Of a DNA stretch of 37,109 nt, positions 1 through 9,756 are shown piece after piece (positions within the stretch are counted from its first letter, which is position 1; each line of letters begins with the position of its first letter). This DNA comes from Chara braunii. Lineage: Eukaryota > Streptophyta > Charophyceae > Charales > Characeae. The stretch covers positions 112,189-149,297 of the forward strand of contig BFEA01000423.1 in assembly GCA_003427395.1 (NCBI GenBank), in the 5' to 3' direction. Below the pieces are notes generated by a model. That model made no database searches. It worked only from the letters and a program-made list of their open reading frames with translations, and was not told where the DNA came from. Both the position numbers and the translations under genes were made by a program.

Positions 1-42
<42 letters not shown>

Positions 43-67
43 CTGTGTGTGTGTGTGTGTGTGTGTA
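1..67. repeat. (CT)n/(GT)n microsatellite
   Basis: About 19 CT units run directly into a GT-rich dinucleotide tract. It is a compound simple repeat with no coding sense. Confidence 0.95.
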
Positions 68-1100
68 TTTTGAGTGAGCGAGCGCGCGCGCCTTTTGAGT
101 ACTGGTAAACATGCTCGCGTCAACAAAAAATGTGAGGACCACATAATGTTATCGCGCCATCACGCTCCTACCACGCAACCCTCACATCTCCCGCCACTCA
201 AAAAGAGCGCGCGCGCGCGCCATGGATTGTCATGGCACGAGATCACGCGCGGTTCATCCTTTGCCCGTTACTCTTTCCCCCCGCTTCCCCCCCGCTTCCC
301 CCCCGCGGCGACCTCCAACCCCGCTCATCGCTTCAGCTTCCGCTTTCCTGCCGCCTCCCCTCCCCCACAGGTCTGCGCGAATTTTCCCCGCTCGCTAACG
401 CGCCCATAAGATAGACTCTGCATGCCAGCCAGCTGCTCAATGTGCCCGTCCCTCTTTCCTCCTTCCCTCCCTCCCTCCCTCCCTCGGTCAACGATGAGAC
501 CCCACAATCCATTCGGAAAAGCTTTTCGTTTCTGGATATCCCGAGCATAACGCCCCCCATCCTCATGAATGTATGCATACAAGCCCTATTCCGGGACGAA
601 TACAGTCAAGATCAGGGTGCGCTGTGTTGCGGAGAGGACGTTAGCGACAAAAGTCGAGCCCCCTGTACCCGCTGCTGCTCAGCCATCCATCCATCCCCTC
701 TCACGGTTTCCAGTACACGCATAGGCATGCCTCACCCAAAAGAAACGAAAGGAAACGGCGATGGAGGAACACAGAGGTGGAGGGAGGGAGGGAGGGAAGG
801 AAGAAAGGGAAGTGACAACGTCGGAGGAGAACAGAGACGATGGTTGTGTGCCCAATTCAGCTGCGGTGTGACATCTCCATTGCACACTCCAAAGTGTCTG
901 CCCTCGGCGAGAGGGCCAGCCAACGACAGCATTGAATTTCAAGGGATTCATAACAATTATTACGTGATAAATATAGTAAATTCCACAATCGCTCGCAGGC
1001 GACAGATTCACATCCAGACTGCCATCGACTGCAAGCAGCGCACACGGCGACATGAAGGTAAGTGACGAAGCACCAGAGGAAAGCCCGAGACGGAGGAGGA
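68..1100. other. Stretch without a recognisable gene
   Basis: Mixed GC-rich DNA with short CTCC and GGGA runs near 465-485 and 781-800. The open frames here are short, overlap on both strands and are low in complexity, so I do not call them genes. The part near 560-645 resembles one arm of the foldback repeat family described at 27345-27460: both carry a GTATGCA word, then 'cagtcaagat/cagccaagat' followed by 'gagggtgcg'-type sequence. Confidence 0.5.
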
Positions 1101-1111
1101 AAAGGAGGAAG

Positions 1112-1242
1112 AGGTGCAGGGGGAAGAGGTGCAGGGGGAAGAGGTGCAGGAGGAGGAGGAAGCGGAAGAGGTGCAGGAGGAGGAGGAGGAGGCGGAAGAG
1201 GTGCAGGAGGAGGAGGAGGAGGAGGAGGAGGAGGAGAAGGAT
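1112..1242. repeat. Purine-rich minisatellite (GAGGTGCAGG units)
   Basis: The unit 'gaggtgcagg' followed by a variable number of GGA triplets is repeated five times. Three frames are open because the tract is nearly pure purine: one gives a Glu-rich peptide, one Arg-rich and one Gly-rich. That pattern is expected for a simple repeat, so I treat it as non-coding. Confidence 0.8.
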
Positions 1243-1785
1243 AAAGAGGAGAAGTGGTCGCCGGGAGAGGGGACCAAAGAAGTGATCGGAGGGATCAAGA
1301 GAGTTTTGCGTGGAGGTTGACAAGCGCGAGCTTGTTGGCGCGCATTGTTGGATGCAGAGTGTACGTCACTAATTAATTCATTGATTAGCTAATTAATTAA
1401 TTAATGGGTTTCGCTCTATTACTCGCGAAATGTGCAAAACGGCCAGTGTACCATTCCGTTAAAACTGGAAAGATACACGCGCCATTTCTCACACTTCATC
1501 AGAAGCTGTGGACAGACAAGCATTCTAAATACATGTGAAAAAAGATCGGCGAAAATCAAAGGCAAAATCTTGAATCCGACACTTAAGAGGATACTCACAC
1601 GAGGACTTTTCCGACAGAGTTCTGGACGTGATTGCGCTCAAATGCATCCACACGGGGCTGTGATTGCGACCAGATGCATCCAGGAAAGTCCTCTTGTTAT
1701 TATTATACCCTTATTATTCCGAACAGGGCGGGGTGACAAAAAGAAGCGAGGGGGAACGAAAGCAAAAGCCACACACACACAGACG

Positions 1786-1950
1786 CTACCTTGCTCCCCC
1801 CAATAGAACGCACGGTCATTATACCTGTAATTATTCCTGGATGCATCTGGTCATTATACCTTTCATTATCGCTGTCATTATTCGGGGCAACAAGTTTCGG
1901 TCTAGATAACAGCGATGATGACCGTGCATTCTATTTGAGGGAAATGGTAG
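1786..1950. repeat. Foldback element, family F, copy 1 (165 bp)
   Basis: The left end starts CTACCTTGCTCCCCCCAATA and the right end is its imperfect reverse complement, ending in ATGGTAG. The arms share the 'acggtcattata' core with copies at 26366, 27872 and 28090. Just upstream, 1668-1685 is an exact 18 bp reverse complement of 1835-1852 (core 'gatgcatc'), which extends the secondary structure. It is a MITE-like non-autonomous repeat. Confidence 0.7.
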
Positions 1951-2045
1951 CCGCAGCATCGCACATCACATCTCCTACTACTATAGTGGGCAGGTTGAAC
2001 GTCGGGATGGCACCTCCCTGCGAGCACACGGCGCCCAAAAGACAG

Positions 2046-2165
2046 TCTTAGCACAGTCATAGCACAACTATAGCACAACAATAGCACAACAATAGCACAA
2101 CACACAGCACAGAACAGCAGAACACATAGCACAGAAGAGCAGAACACATAGCACAGCATAGCCGC
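2046..2165. repeat. Minisatellite of 'atagcacaac' units
   Basis: A 10-11 bp unit is repeated with variation about ten times. No open frame is conserved across it. Confidence 0.8.
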
Positions 2166-2221
2166 GGGTAACAGCACAGCATCAAACTATTTTGCCGATC
2201 GTTGGCACCTCGACCGCCATA

Positions 2222-2345
2222 GCCACGGCACTATTGCCAGAGCCAGGGCACCACTGCCATAACCAGGGCACCACTGCCATAGCCAGGGCACGATTGCCAG
2301 AGCCAGGGCACGATTGCCAGAGCCAGGGCACGATTGCCATAGCCA
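2222..2345. repeat. ~22 bp minisatellite ('agggcacgattgccagagcc')
   Basis: Five to six copies of a unit containing 'cagggcac' and 'ttgccata/gagcc' sit head to tail. A long open frame on the plus strand passes through it only because the units keep frame. Confidence 0.85.
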
Positions 2346-2428
2346 TGGGTACCATCACTTACTTTCTTCTTATCTGCTGCTGCAGATGGGTACCATCACT
2401 TACTTTCTTCTTATCTGCTGCTGCAGAC
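2345..2428. repeat. 41 bp tandem duplication
   Basis: Two near-identical 41 bp units each contain 'gggtaccatcacttac' followed by 'tttcttcttatctgctgctg'. On the minus strand each unit contributes a GTAAGT splice-donor-like sequence. Confidence 0.85.
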
Positions 2429-2528
2429 GGTCCTGCCACTTCCTTCTTCCCTTTGGTTGACTTCTTTTCGGCCTTGTCGGCCTTCATCTTCTCCTTCTTC
2501 TTCCTTCTGGGTTTCTGCGTGTCTTTCC
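2404..2528 (-). CDS. Possible internal exon, Lys-rich protein (weak)
   Basis: Read on the minus strand, an acceptor-like 'ggatgcag' is followed by an open frame rich in Lys, Glu and Arg (GKDTQKPRRKK, then KAEKKSTKGKK, then GPSAAADKKK). It ends at a GTAAGT donor-like site at 2403-2398. The composition fits a basic, disordered nuclear protein segment. Nothing else ties it to a gene: there is no start, no partner exon and no recognised domain. The 41 bp tandem duplication at its 3' end repeats the donor. It could equally be chance openness in low-complexity DNA. Confidence 0.2.
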
Positions 2529-2689
2529 CTGCATCCTTCCTCCAACCAGGGGCTCACACGCACTCTTCCATGAAGCGCGCCGAGCCCCACGATTGGCAAG
2601 GGTGGACACCCCCAAGGAGAGACGGATGCGCAGCCAGCCACGTGTCAACGACGGGAAAAGAAGCAGTCAATAGGAGAATTGAGTGAGGT

Positions 2690-3465
2690 GTATTTGCGAG
2701 TGCTGAAGTAGGCAAGGGCGGGCGCGCAGGGCGAACATCCGCCGCCGCTCTTTTGCTTCCGTCAGACTCTATACAGAGACACACCACCCTGACGAAGACA
2801 CCCCCGCGCCCCTCCTACCAATGCCCACTCACACTGTGGAGAGCTACAAACAGTAGGTGCTCAGGCTACTAGGTGCTCAGGCTAACTTCCTCCTCTCCTC
2901 TCCCTTCCCGTCTCGCCTGCCCACGTGTGGTTTGTTGGCCCCTTCTCTCGGGGAATGTACCCTTTCCTCATCCGTACGCCTCTGCCATCATCAGCAACGG
3001 ACTCTTACCGGGCGAGCCGCGAACCTCAGGTCTGATAATTCAAATCCCGACTTCGCCTCTCGTCAGCGGTCCCCGCTTACCTGGCCCTATAAACCCTTGG
3101 CTGCGATGGGGAACGACTCGTGCCAGTTCGGAGAAGCAGTCAAGGAGGTTCTTTTCTTTGGGCCGTTTGCCCCTCGCCCGCTGCCTGAGCAATTCACCCG
3201 TCGCTTCGCCCGGCAAAAACATCTATACCGTGAGGGCAGGGGTGCGCAGTCCGTAATTTGCATGGCGTGACTGATGAACGAGGCATCACCGGTCAGGTTC
3301 AAAAGCTGGACTACGGGGTTCGAAAGTTGGTCTGGGAGAACAATCGACACCTTTGGCTCACCTGTCCGGCCTCCAGACGAGTTTGGGACTGGTGGATTGT
3401 CTACCGCGTGGGCGCGGGGAACGCAGCCCTAAGGTAGCCAAATCAATGAGACTAAGAGCTAACAC
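2690..3465. other. Stretch without a recognisable gene
   Basis: Moderately GC-rich and open in several frames, but no protein family is recognisable. 'ccctataaaccc' near 3084-3095 looks TATA-like. The ~29 bp segment at 3227-3255 ('accgtgagggca' plus 'gggtgcgcag') recurs at 4367-4395, so this may be the edge of a dispersed repeat, possibly an LTR. I cannot define its ends. Confidence 0.4.
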
Positions 3466-3606
3466 AAGAGAGAGAGAGAGAGAGAGAGAAAGAAAGAAAG
3501 TTTTGTTCTATTTATTGTTACGAGTGTGAGAGAGAGAAAGAAATAGAGAGAGAGGGAGGGGGGGGGCCTACCAAAGAGAGAGAGAGAGAGGGGGGGCGGG
3601 GACTAC

Positions 3607-3640
<34 letters not shown>
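3466..3640. repeat. (GA)n-rich compound microsatellite
   Basis: Several GA tracts are interrupted by G runs and short unique words. Similar pieces ('gggggggg', 'ctactagaga') suggest slippage-driven growth. Confidence 0.9.
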
Positions 3641-4020
3641 CTGAATGGCAAAATTGAAATATGGGTCAAATTGCGGGCGCAATCTATTTCGCAGTTGGAA
3701 TGATTTTTTTTAATTTATGTAGCATTTTTCTTGGAAAGATCACAACAAAATCTACGAGTACTCAAATTTTCAGGTTTTTTCACGCATTCTTCTGAGCGCG
3801 AAAACTCACTGAATTTGGAGTACTTTTTTAGTTGGCCCAAGCAAGGCTGAGTGCCAAAAATGGAAAATGTGTTAAATCGGCGCGATGATTATTTCGCAGT
3901 CTAAATGATTTTTTGTAAATGTTCTATTATTATTTATGGAAAGAACACGACCTCATCTATGGATTCTCAAAATTTTAGATTTTTTTGCATGTTCGTCTGA
4001 GCACAGAAAATCGCCAAAGT
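3641..4020. repeat. Dispersed repeat R1, two ~200 bp units
   Basis: Two tandem units start near 3643 and 3849, each with 'atggaaaatg'-like sequence, 'tttatttcgcagt', a T-rich stretch, 'ggaaagatcac', 'ctctcaaattttcaga', and 'cttctgagcgcgaaaa' before the next unit. The same unit recurs at 4725-5110, 14560-15150, 16570-16770 and, inverted, at 7500-7615 and 23853-24080. No coding capacity is visible. Confidence 0.75.
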
Positions 4021-4116
4021 TGCCTCTTGCAAAACGTCTGTTTCGTTGTGCCTGACCTCCCTGTTTTGAGAAGACGGGGCTCAACGCCTGGGCCTAAGGG
4101 CCCTTTTGCAGTTCAC

Positions 4117-4213
4117 ATGCCCTCACTTCNTTTGCGGGTCCGCTTCTACTCGAGAACCGGTCCAATGCCCCCCACTTCTTTTGGGGGTCCATTTTTACCC
4201 GAGGACCGGTCCT
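4117..4213. repeat. ~49 bp tandem duplication
   Basis: Two diverged units run from 'catgccctcacttc' to 'gagaaccggtcc' and from 'aatgccccccacttc' to 'gaggaccggtcc'. A single N lies in the first unit. Confidence 0.6.
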
Positions 4214-4407
4214 TCGTTTTTCCAAAAGTCCCGGTTCTACCAGAGCTAGCTGTAGGTAGTCCGCAATTTTGGCAAGGACTAGTCCCCCAAATTTTTTTGC
4301 CCCCTAAGAACCCACTTTGCGTCATGGTCGCCCGCGGCCAAAAATGCGTCACCTTGATTGACTTACCGTGAGGGCACGGGTGCGCAGCCCGTGGTTTGTT
4401 TGTTGAT

Positions 4408-4408
4408 G

Positions 4409-4464
<56 letters not shown>

Positions 4465-4484
4465 AAAAAAAAAAAAAAAAAAAA
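4408..4484. repeat. (GT)n/(GA)n/(A)n microsatellite
   Basis: A GT tract of about 22 units is followed by GA units and about 20 A. Confidence 0.95.
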
Positions 4485-4724
4485 TCAAGTGTTGCGCCAC
4501 TTTGTCAAAACGCCTCGATCGATAAGGCACTACGCTCCTTGCGCACACAGGGAGACTATCACTTTGTGAATGCAAAGGGAACGGGAGCGGCCGCCGCTGC
4601 TTTTGGCCTGTTTCGATTTCGACCACGACACGCTTCGAATTCAAACCACTACTCTACCTGAGGTTGGAAATTCGGGGGCCCAGTACCACAGGTCCATGAG
4701 GGTTACCAGTAGCACAGAGTGGAG

Positions 4725-5180
4725 AACCGGCAGAGTGGTGAATATGGAAAATGGGATGAATTTGCACCATAAGCTATTTCGCGGTTGAGACAAATTTTTT
4801 TATTTTTTAAAACATTTTTCCTGATCTACGGACCCTTAGATTTTCAGACTTGTTTACGAGTTCTTCTGAGCGTGAAAAAACTTTGAAATAGGGGTACTTT
4901 TCCCATTGGCCCACAAGTTGTCGTGTGCCAAAATGGAAAAAGTGACGAATTGGCGCGACATTTATTTCATGGTCTAAGCGATTTTATTTTATTTTGTTGA
5001 TATTTTTCCTGGAAAGATAACGACCAGGCCTGCCCGATAGCAAATTTTCAGATCTTTTCTCCAATTATTCTGCGTACGAAAAATCGCCAAAGTTGGCGCT
5101 CGAAAATTGCAAGATTCGACCCGCCTGCGCCTTCCAGTCGGCACCCCCCCTAAAAACCCGCCCTAACTCACCACAGGGCA
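4725..5180 (-). repeat. Repeat R1, two units with tRNA-like end
   Basis: Two ~190 bp R1 units (near 4733 and 4923) are followed at 5100-5180 by sequence that, read on the minus strand, contains an A-box-like 'tggtgagttagggc' and, about 45 bp later, a B-box-like 'gggtcgaatcttg'. This spacing matches RNA polymerase III internal promoters. R1 is therefore probably a tRNA-derived SINE on the minus strand whose body has been tandemly amplified. The same head is visible at 16770-16860 and, more weakly, at 15150-15230. Confidence 0.5.
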
Positions 5181-5473
5181 TGCGTCCATGCCGTTTCAGA
5201 TTCGAAATTTCAAGGCCCTAATGCCACGGGCAGCTACCGGTCCTGCACTTCCTTGAACTGCCTATTTTCCATGAATTGAACCCCTAGCAAATACACCACC
5301 CTTCCAACTACCGCACCGTTTGGTGACGACGACGAAAAATGTTCAATGTCTCAATGTCTCAGGGGCATAAAACGCAACCCTGACGGGTTGCGAACACAAA
5401 CATGGAAGCCCACTATACCGCAGCCTAAGGGCTGCGAATTCAGCACTTGAGAAAATTTACTAAGGATGCATTC
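5181..5473. other. Stretch without a recognisable gene
   Basis: Only a tiny duplication ('aatgtctc' twice near 5345) stands out. Confidence 0.5.
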
Positions 5474-5815
5474 CTATGGTCTGACGAATGAATTTTGTCG
5501 GGTCTTCACAGGACAGACTGTAAAAGGGAGTTGGATTGGTTGTACGTCGCACATAATGTAAGAGTTGTTTTCATGAAGATCATTTGAGATATTCGTAACA
5601 ATTAGTTGTTTCGATCCCCAGGGACTTCGGATATCCAAATCAAAATTATGGTAGTTCAGCAAATAAGACTGGTTATAATTAGTAACTGCACGAAGAGAAA
5701 GATCCCTGACACTCAAAAGCCAAGGAAATGGTTTTGCGACACGTGGGGGAGGAACTCCTCCTTGGTTAAACTTGACTCGGTAGACTTCAATTTTGTCCGT
5801 GGTTGTTGTCCCCAT
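5474..5815 (-). CDS. Unrecognised ORF, 113 aa
   Basis: An open frame on the minus strand from ATG to stop. Unlike most frames nearby it has balanced, protein-like composition (for example KIEVYRVKFNQGG near the N-terminus, PFPWLLSVRDLSLR in the middle, NYHNFDLDIRSPWG after it). There is no signal peptide, membrane segment or motif I recognise. The ORF overlaps nothing else and could be a fragment of a larger decayed or spliced gene. It may also be chance. Confidence 0.3.
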   Translation of the reverse strand: MGTTTTDKIEVYRVKFNQGGVPPPRVAKPFPWLLSVRDLSLRAVTNYNQSYLLNYHNFDLDIRSPWGSKQLIVTNISNDLHENNSYIMCDVQPIQLPFTVCPVKTRQNSFVRP

Positions 5816-6089
5816 TGGGACATGGGGAGCGTTTTAGCTCTCCCCCGTAAAGTCTTTTTTAACCAAGCATGGAGAAGGGTAGGATGGGCTTAATGGTTTA
5901 GTGTCTGGGCTTAACCCCTCTTGTTTTCTATTTTGGGGAACCCCTTATTACCAAATGGGACCCTGGACCTGGTTTCCAGACTGTGCTTTTCTTCCTGTTG
6001 ATTCAAGGCTCAACTTTTCACGGAATATTGTGGGGTTTCCCGACCCCGGTTCCTTTGGTTGTGTAATGAAACTGTTTTCATTATTCTCA

Positions 6090-6113
6090 AAAAAAAAAAA
6101 AAAAAAAAAAAAA
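6090..6113. repeat. Poly-A tract
   Basis: About 23 A in a row follow 'ttattctc'. It could be the tail of an old retroposed sequence on the plus strand, but I see no matching target-site duplication. Confidence 0.5.
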
Positions 6114-6265
6114 GTTGGTCTAGAAGTTGGCGGGGTGGCGTCTGACAGAGCTGTTTGGCTGTCACCTTCGCCCCTTCTCCAACACAATGAAGAACGAAAG
6201 ATGCTATGCACGTCCTGACAACGAAGGTTGAGGGTTTTCCTCATTACGTAGGCGCTTGAATCAAG

Positions 6266-6409
6266 ATGGGTGAGAGGAGAGCGATGGGCAATCAAAGAGT
6301 CATATTATACATATTTTTCTTCCTGTGGATAATATTTGGGATAGGCCTTGCATTAGGACAAGGTAAATCCTTTCCAAGGTTAATGCGAATAGCGAAGTTC
6401 ACCCTCTAA
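6266..6409 (+). CDS. Short ORF with signal-anchor-like N-terminus
   Basis: A 47-codon frame starts at ATG 6266 (a second Met lies six codons on). Residues ~11-31 form a strongly hydrophobic segment (RVILYIFFFLWIIFGIGLAL) preceded by Arg and Asn, as in a signal peptide or membrane anchor. Straight after it, 'caag|gtaaat' at 6362/6363 is a reasonable splice donor, so this may be a first exon rather than a complete peptide. No family is recognisable and no partner exon was found before the PLE at 7639. Confidence 0.25.
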   Translation: MGERRAMGNQRVILYIFFFLWIIFGIGLALGQGKSFPRLMRIAKFTL

Positions 6410-6599
6410 AGGTGGAGTCGAAATGTGTGTTGGGGAGGCACCAGACCAATTCAGGGAACCATTGTGGTTATGATGACCTTTTGATTTTCTCTTTTCAATA
6501 TCATGTTTGAGAGTTACCCTACCACACTTCACCATCGATAAGTCTTTCGGAGTTCGGGTAAGAGTCAAGCAAGCCACAAAGGCAGCCTATATTGGATCT

Positions 6600-7310
6600 C
6601 GCATGGGATATTGCTTGTATTTGGAGATGGGGAACTGATTCATTCAAAATATTAAATTCATAGTAGATGACAATTGAAAAAAACTTCAAGAGGAAGTTTG
6701 TAACGAGTATGCGTCGACAGGATCACTATCTTGTTTAACTCGTATAAAACGCATGAATAAGGGATTGACAAAGCCTTGACGACACGGAAAGAGATTAAGA
6801 AAATTTATAAAATTACAAATAACAATGGTTCGGTCACATTTTCAATTATAAATTGTTTTTTCGTATTAAAAATAATAAGAATCTACGATATATAAGAAGT
6901 TTTTTTTAATAATTTGTTGGTAAATAAATGTTAAGAGGAAAAAACAAAAGTTTAATTTCAAAGTTTGCATCATCCTAAATTTTTTTTTTTTTTAATAAAT
7001 GTCGATTGTAACTTATAATAAAATTTGTAAAGGTTTGAAAACTTTATTTTCCTCAATAGTAAAACAACCAGATTATTTTATTTCATGCATCCATTAATTT
7101 TAACAAATTGTAATATAAAACTGATGATAAAATAACTTACAAAGATTGATGGATTAAAAAAAAATGAGAGTCGGTAATAATTTATAGTCAGTTTGTAAAT
7201 GTTTTAAAACTTTAATTTTTCAAATAGTAAGACAACAAGATCATTTGTTTTTATGCGTCTGTGAATCTCAACATATTATAACCAGACACTTGTGAGAAAA
7301 TAATTGGCGC
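6600..7310. repeat. AT-rich diverged tandem duplication
   Basis: Two ~150 bp blocks (about 6995-7145 and 7165-7310) share ordered words: 'tttgtaaa', 'aaaactttaatttt', 'caatagtaaaacaac', 'agatcatttt', a 'catgcatc/tatgcgtc' variant, and 'gataaaataactt/gagaaaataattgg'. No coding capacity is seen. 6600-6990 holds nothing recognisable. Confidence 0.5.
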
Positions 7311-7499
7311 ATATGGAGACGCGACAGATGAAAACAAAAATAGAGGTTCATCACAGTTGTATAGCTTGCGCATTTATTAGATGACAAGGTAATTAAAAGA
7401 TCGAACATGCCTATGATAGGAAAGTTTTAATCCAATGAAGAACGATTTTCACAATGGCGAGAGTTATTACAACAAGTCTTCAACAGAATGAGTTTCACA

Positions 7500-7615
7500 C
7501 TGACTCGAGTTATTAAAAGTGTCATTTTTGTCGCTCCGATTCATCTCCTTTTCTATTTTTGTCACTCTATGACTTGTGGACTAACGAGAAAAGTACCATA
7601 ATTCAATTATTTTTC
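7500..7615 (-). repeat. R1 repeat fragment, inverted
   Basis: 'ctatttttgtcactctatgac' and 'ggactaacgagaaaagtacc' are the reverse complement of the R1 unit boundary. The PLE's left terminal repeat begins about 25 bp further on, so the PLE appears to have landed next to or inside R1. Confidence 0.5.
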
Positions 7616-7638
7616 ACCCTCAAAAAAATACGTAAAAA

Positions 7639-8035
7639 CATGGACCTATGACTCGGTTAGTCATAAGGTTGCGGGGAAACCTATATGAACAATGATTGTA
7701 CCACTATTCGGTCTTTTCGGGCCCTACGTAGATAAACCCTCGTCAATTTTCGGAGATGGTAGCAGGTAAACTTCGGACGTGTGAGAGTGGAATGCAGGAT
7801 TTTGACGCGGGTGAGACAAAGCGGTTATTCCCTTGAGGAGGACAGCGTGGCGGCTGTCGAATCCGGTCGGGGTGCCACACCCACCGACGGTTAATAATCA
7901 TTCATGTAGAAGTATTTTTCTACACATCATGTACGACTGTACTTTTCTACACAGTACTCGTGATATCATATTCGTCTACCTGTGTGACGTGTGTCCGTCT
8001 ACTTGTTTGACGTGTGATATCCTATTGCAAACAAT
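7639..8035 (+). repeat. Left terminal repeat (pLTR) of the PLE
   Basis: It aligns with 13865-14263 over its full length at roughly 80% identity by eye, starting 'catggac', passing through 'aacaatgattgtacc', 'ggtcggggtgcc', 'gttaataatcattcatgta' and ending 'tgcaaacaat'. It contains a hammerhead-like fold at 7821-7876. The divergence between the repeats indicates age or unequal copies. Confidence 0.85.
7821..7876 (+). ncRNA. Hammerhead-ribozyme-like motif, left pLTR (degraded)
   Basis: Core 'CTTGAGGA' (7832-7839) is the hammerhead box CUGANGA with one extra U. Stem II is perfect: GACAGC (7841-7846), loop GTGGCG, GCTGTC (7853-7858). It is followed by GAA (7859-7861), a short TCC/GGT stem III region, and a C at 7868 where cleavage would fall. 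GGGG (7869-7872) then re-pairs with the C run upstream of the core as stem I. The A after GAA, which should pair with the U before the cleaved base, is T here. Hammerheads in pLTRs are an established trait of PLEs. This copy is probably inactive. Confidence 0.6.
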
Positions 8036-8220
8036 TTTCGAAGGTTTGGACGAGAGTGAGCATGAAAAGTTTATCGTTATGATTAAGTGAAGTTACTGTT
8101 GGCAGTGTGAGTTTTTTTCCAGCGGGGATACGAGACTTGGTGTACGTGTTATACCATTGCAACTTATTGTCTGAGGCAGGGTTGATAACGAGTTATGTTG
8201 GAGATATCCGAAACAGTGGG

Positions 8221-9744
8221 ATGTCGAACTCTGGTTATAGGGATTACGAATGGGAATCTGAACGGGATCGGAACTATGACGGAGTTAGAGATCGCAGCGA
8301 TACAGGTCACGGTCGTAGAAGGGACGTGGGTCGGGTTCACAATGACGTTGGAAGGCAGTATCGGGAGCGAGATCGAAACTTTCGGCAATGAAAAGCACCA
8401 CGACGCTATGTACTTGTGTGCTACGAATGCGGGGAACCGGGCCATTACAAAAGTCAGTGCCCACAACTTATTGGTGAAAGCAACTCCTAGCATGGTGGCT
8501 CACTGAGCCGATCCTCATCACCTGGACATCATACCAGGAATATCGAGCATAGATCAGTTTCGAAGGATCCTGGACTGAGGAAGCAAGTCGAAGAATTTGT
8601 TAGCTGTGAGAGAAAGTTAATAACAGTCGTATTTTTCATCACCACTTCAAAACACCCTTTACCACTTCAGGATGCAGACTGCCTAAACAGGTGGTTTTCA
8701 AGGTTTTTGGACCTCTCACCGCTTCAGGACACCCTTCATCACTTCAAGATGCAACTTGCCTAAACAGGTGGTTTTCAGGGTCTTCGGACCTTTCACCACT
8801 TCAGGACCATTCGGGATTTTCAGACTGCCAAAAACTCTCACTTCATAATTTTCATTCAAGAATTTCAGCTTGTGCTAATATGAAGAGTTTTATCGATGTG
8901 GAGCAGGCACGGAAGGCGGAGGTTGAGAAGGCAAAGATGGAGAGAGAAAAACAAAATCAGGAGAAAAAGGAGAAAGAAAAAAAAGAGGAGGAATAACGAT
9001 TGGCGAAGGAGCGGTGTGCCAAGAAAAAAAAGGATAGGAAACGCAAGGAGGCGGAAGTTCGGGAAGCTATGTGGAAAGATATGCAAATGGAGCTTAGGAT
9101 GCACATGGGAGGCATGTGTGAAGAACTGCAATCTCGGTTGTTAGGACATATTGTGGCAGGTAGCAAGGGCAAAGCCGAGATGCCTAACTACTCGTCCGAC
9201 GAAGCTTTTTATGAATCGGAGAACAACGATGTCGATACGCTTAGCGAATGGACGGAACGACTAAATATCACCAAGAAGAGGAAGAAAAGTATGGAGAAAG
9301 CAGTTTGAGATACCGCTCCGATGGAGACCCCGGGGAAACAAACTACGAAGTGTAGCACACCCAAATCCTAAACGACTGCAACTAAGTTGTCGGCGCCAGG
9401 CAATGAAGAAGACTCATAAGAAGAAGTCACCGATTCAAAGTACACTGAAGAAAAAGAAGATTCTAGCGGCAACTAGGTCAACGGGTAAGCTTCGTTACGT
9501 GACGGACAACTTAAACGAGTTGGGAGGTCTTAACGTTGATGAGCTTAAACAAGTATGTCGAACCGAGGACGTGCCCTACAAAGGGAAAAAGATGGAGACT
9601 AGATTAACTGTTACAGAAAAGCGAACGCAAGTTGCCTACAGACTTGACAATGAGGAAGACGATCTGATGGTTGGTGTTCAACAACAGATTGATGAAGAGG
9701 AGCATAAGGATGAGAGCAACAATGAGAAGAATAAGGAAGCATGA
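8221..9744 (+). pseudogene. PLE ORF1: CCHC zinc-knuckle, coiled-coil protein (broken)
   Basis: ORF1 likely starts at ATG 8221. It has an Arg/Asp/Tyr-rich N-terminus (YRERDRNFRQ near the end of that block), an in-frame TGA at 8389, then a perfect zinc knuckle at 8419-8460 (CYECGEPGHYKSQC, spacing C-X2-C-X4-H-X4-C). A TAG lies at 8488. The frame then shifts (1 to 3) into a Lys/Glu-rich coiled-coil region at 8882-9308 with one TAA at 8994, and shifts back to frame 1 at 9403 for a C-terminal part (GKLRYVTDNLNELGG, then LKQVCRTEDVPYKGK) ending at 9744. Role by family: single-strand nucleic-acid binding with the element RNA. A 77 bp duplication at ~8670-8800 adds to the damage. Confidence 0.75.
8666..8815. 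repeat. 77 bp tandem duplication inside PLE ORF1
   Basis: 'gcctaaacaggtggttttca' occurs at 8681 and 8758, with matching flanks ('cacttcaggatgca', 'cggacct(c/t)tcacc'). It causes or accompanies the frame change in ORF1. Confidence 0.8.
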
Positions 9745-9756
9745 AGTACACATCAT

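Noticed and set aside
3266-3335. CTGATGA followed later by CGAAAG, as in a hammerhead
   Set aside because: Stem II does not close next to the core (A opposite C at the first pair) and no stem I is found.
3430-3446. 'ctaaggtagccaaat' resembling the R2 target in 26S rRNA
   Set aside because: The flanks on both sides do not match rRNA; a 15 bp match alone is not enough.
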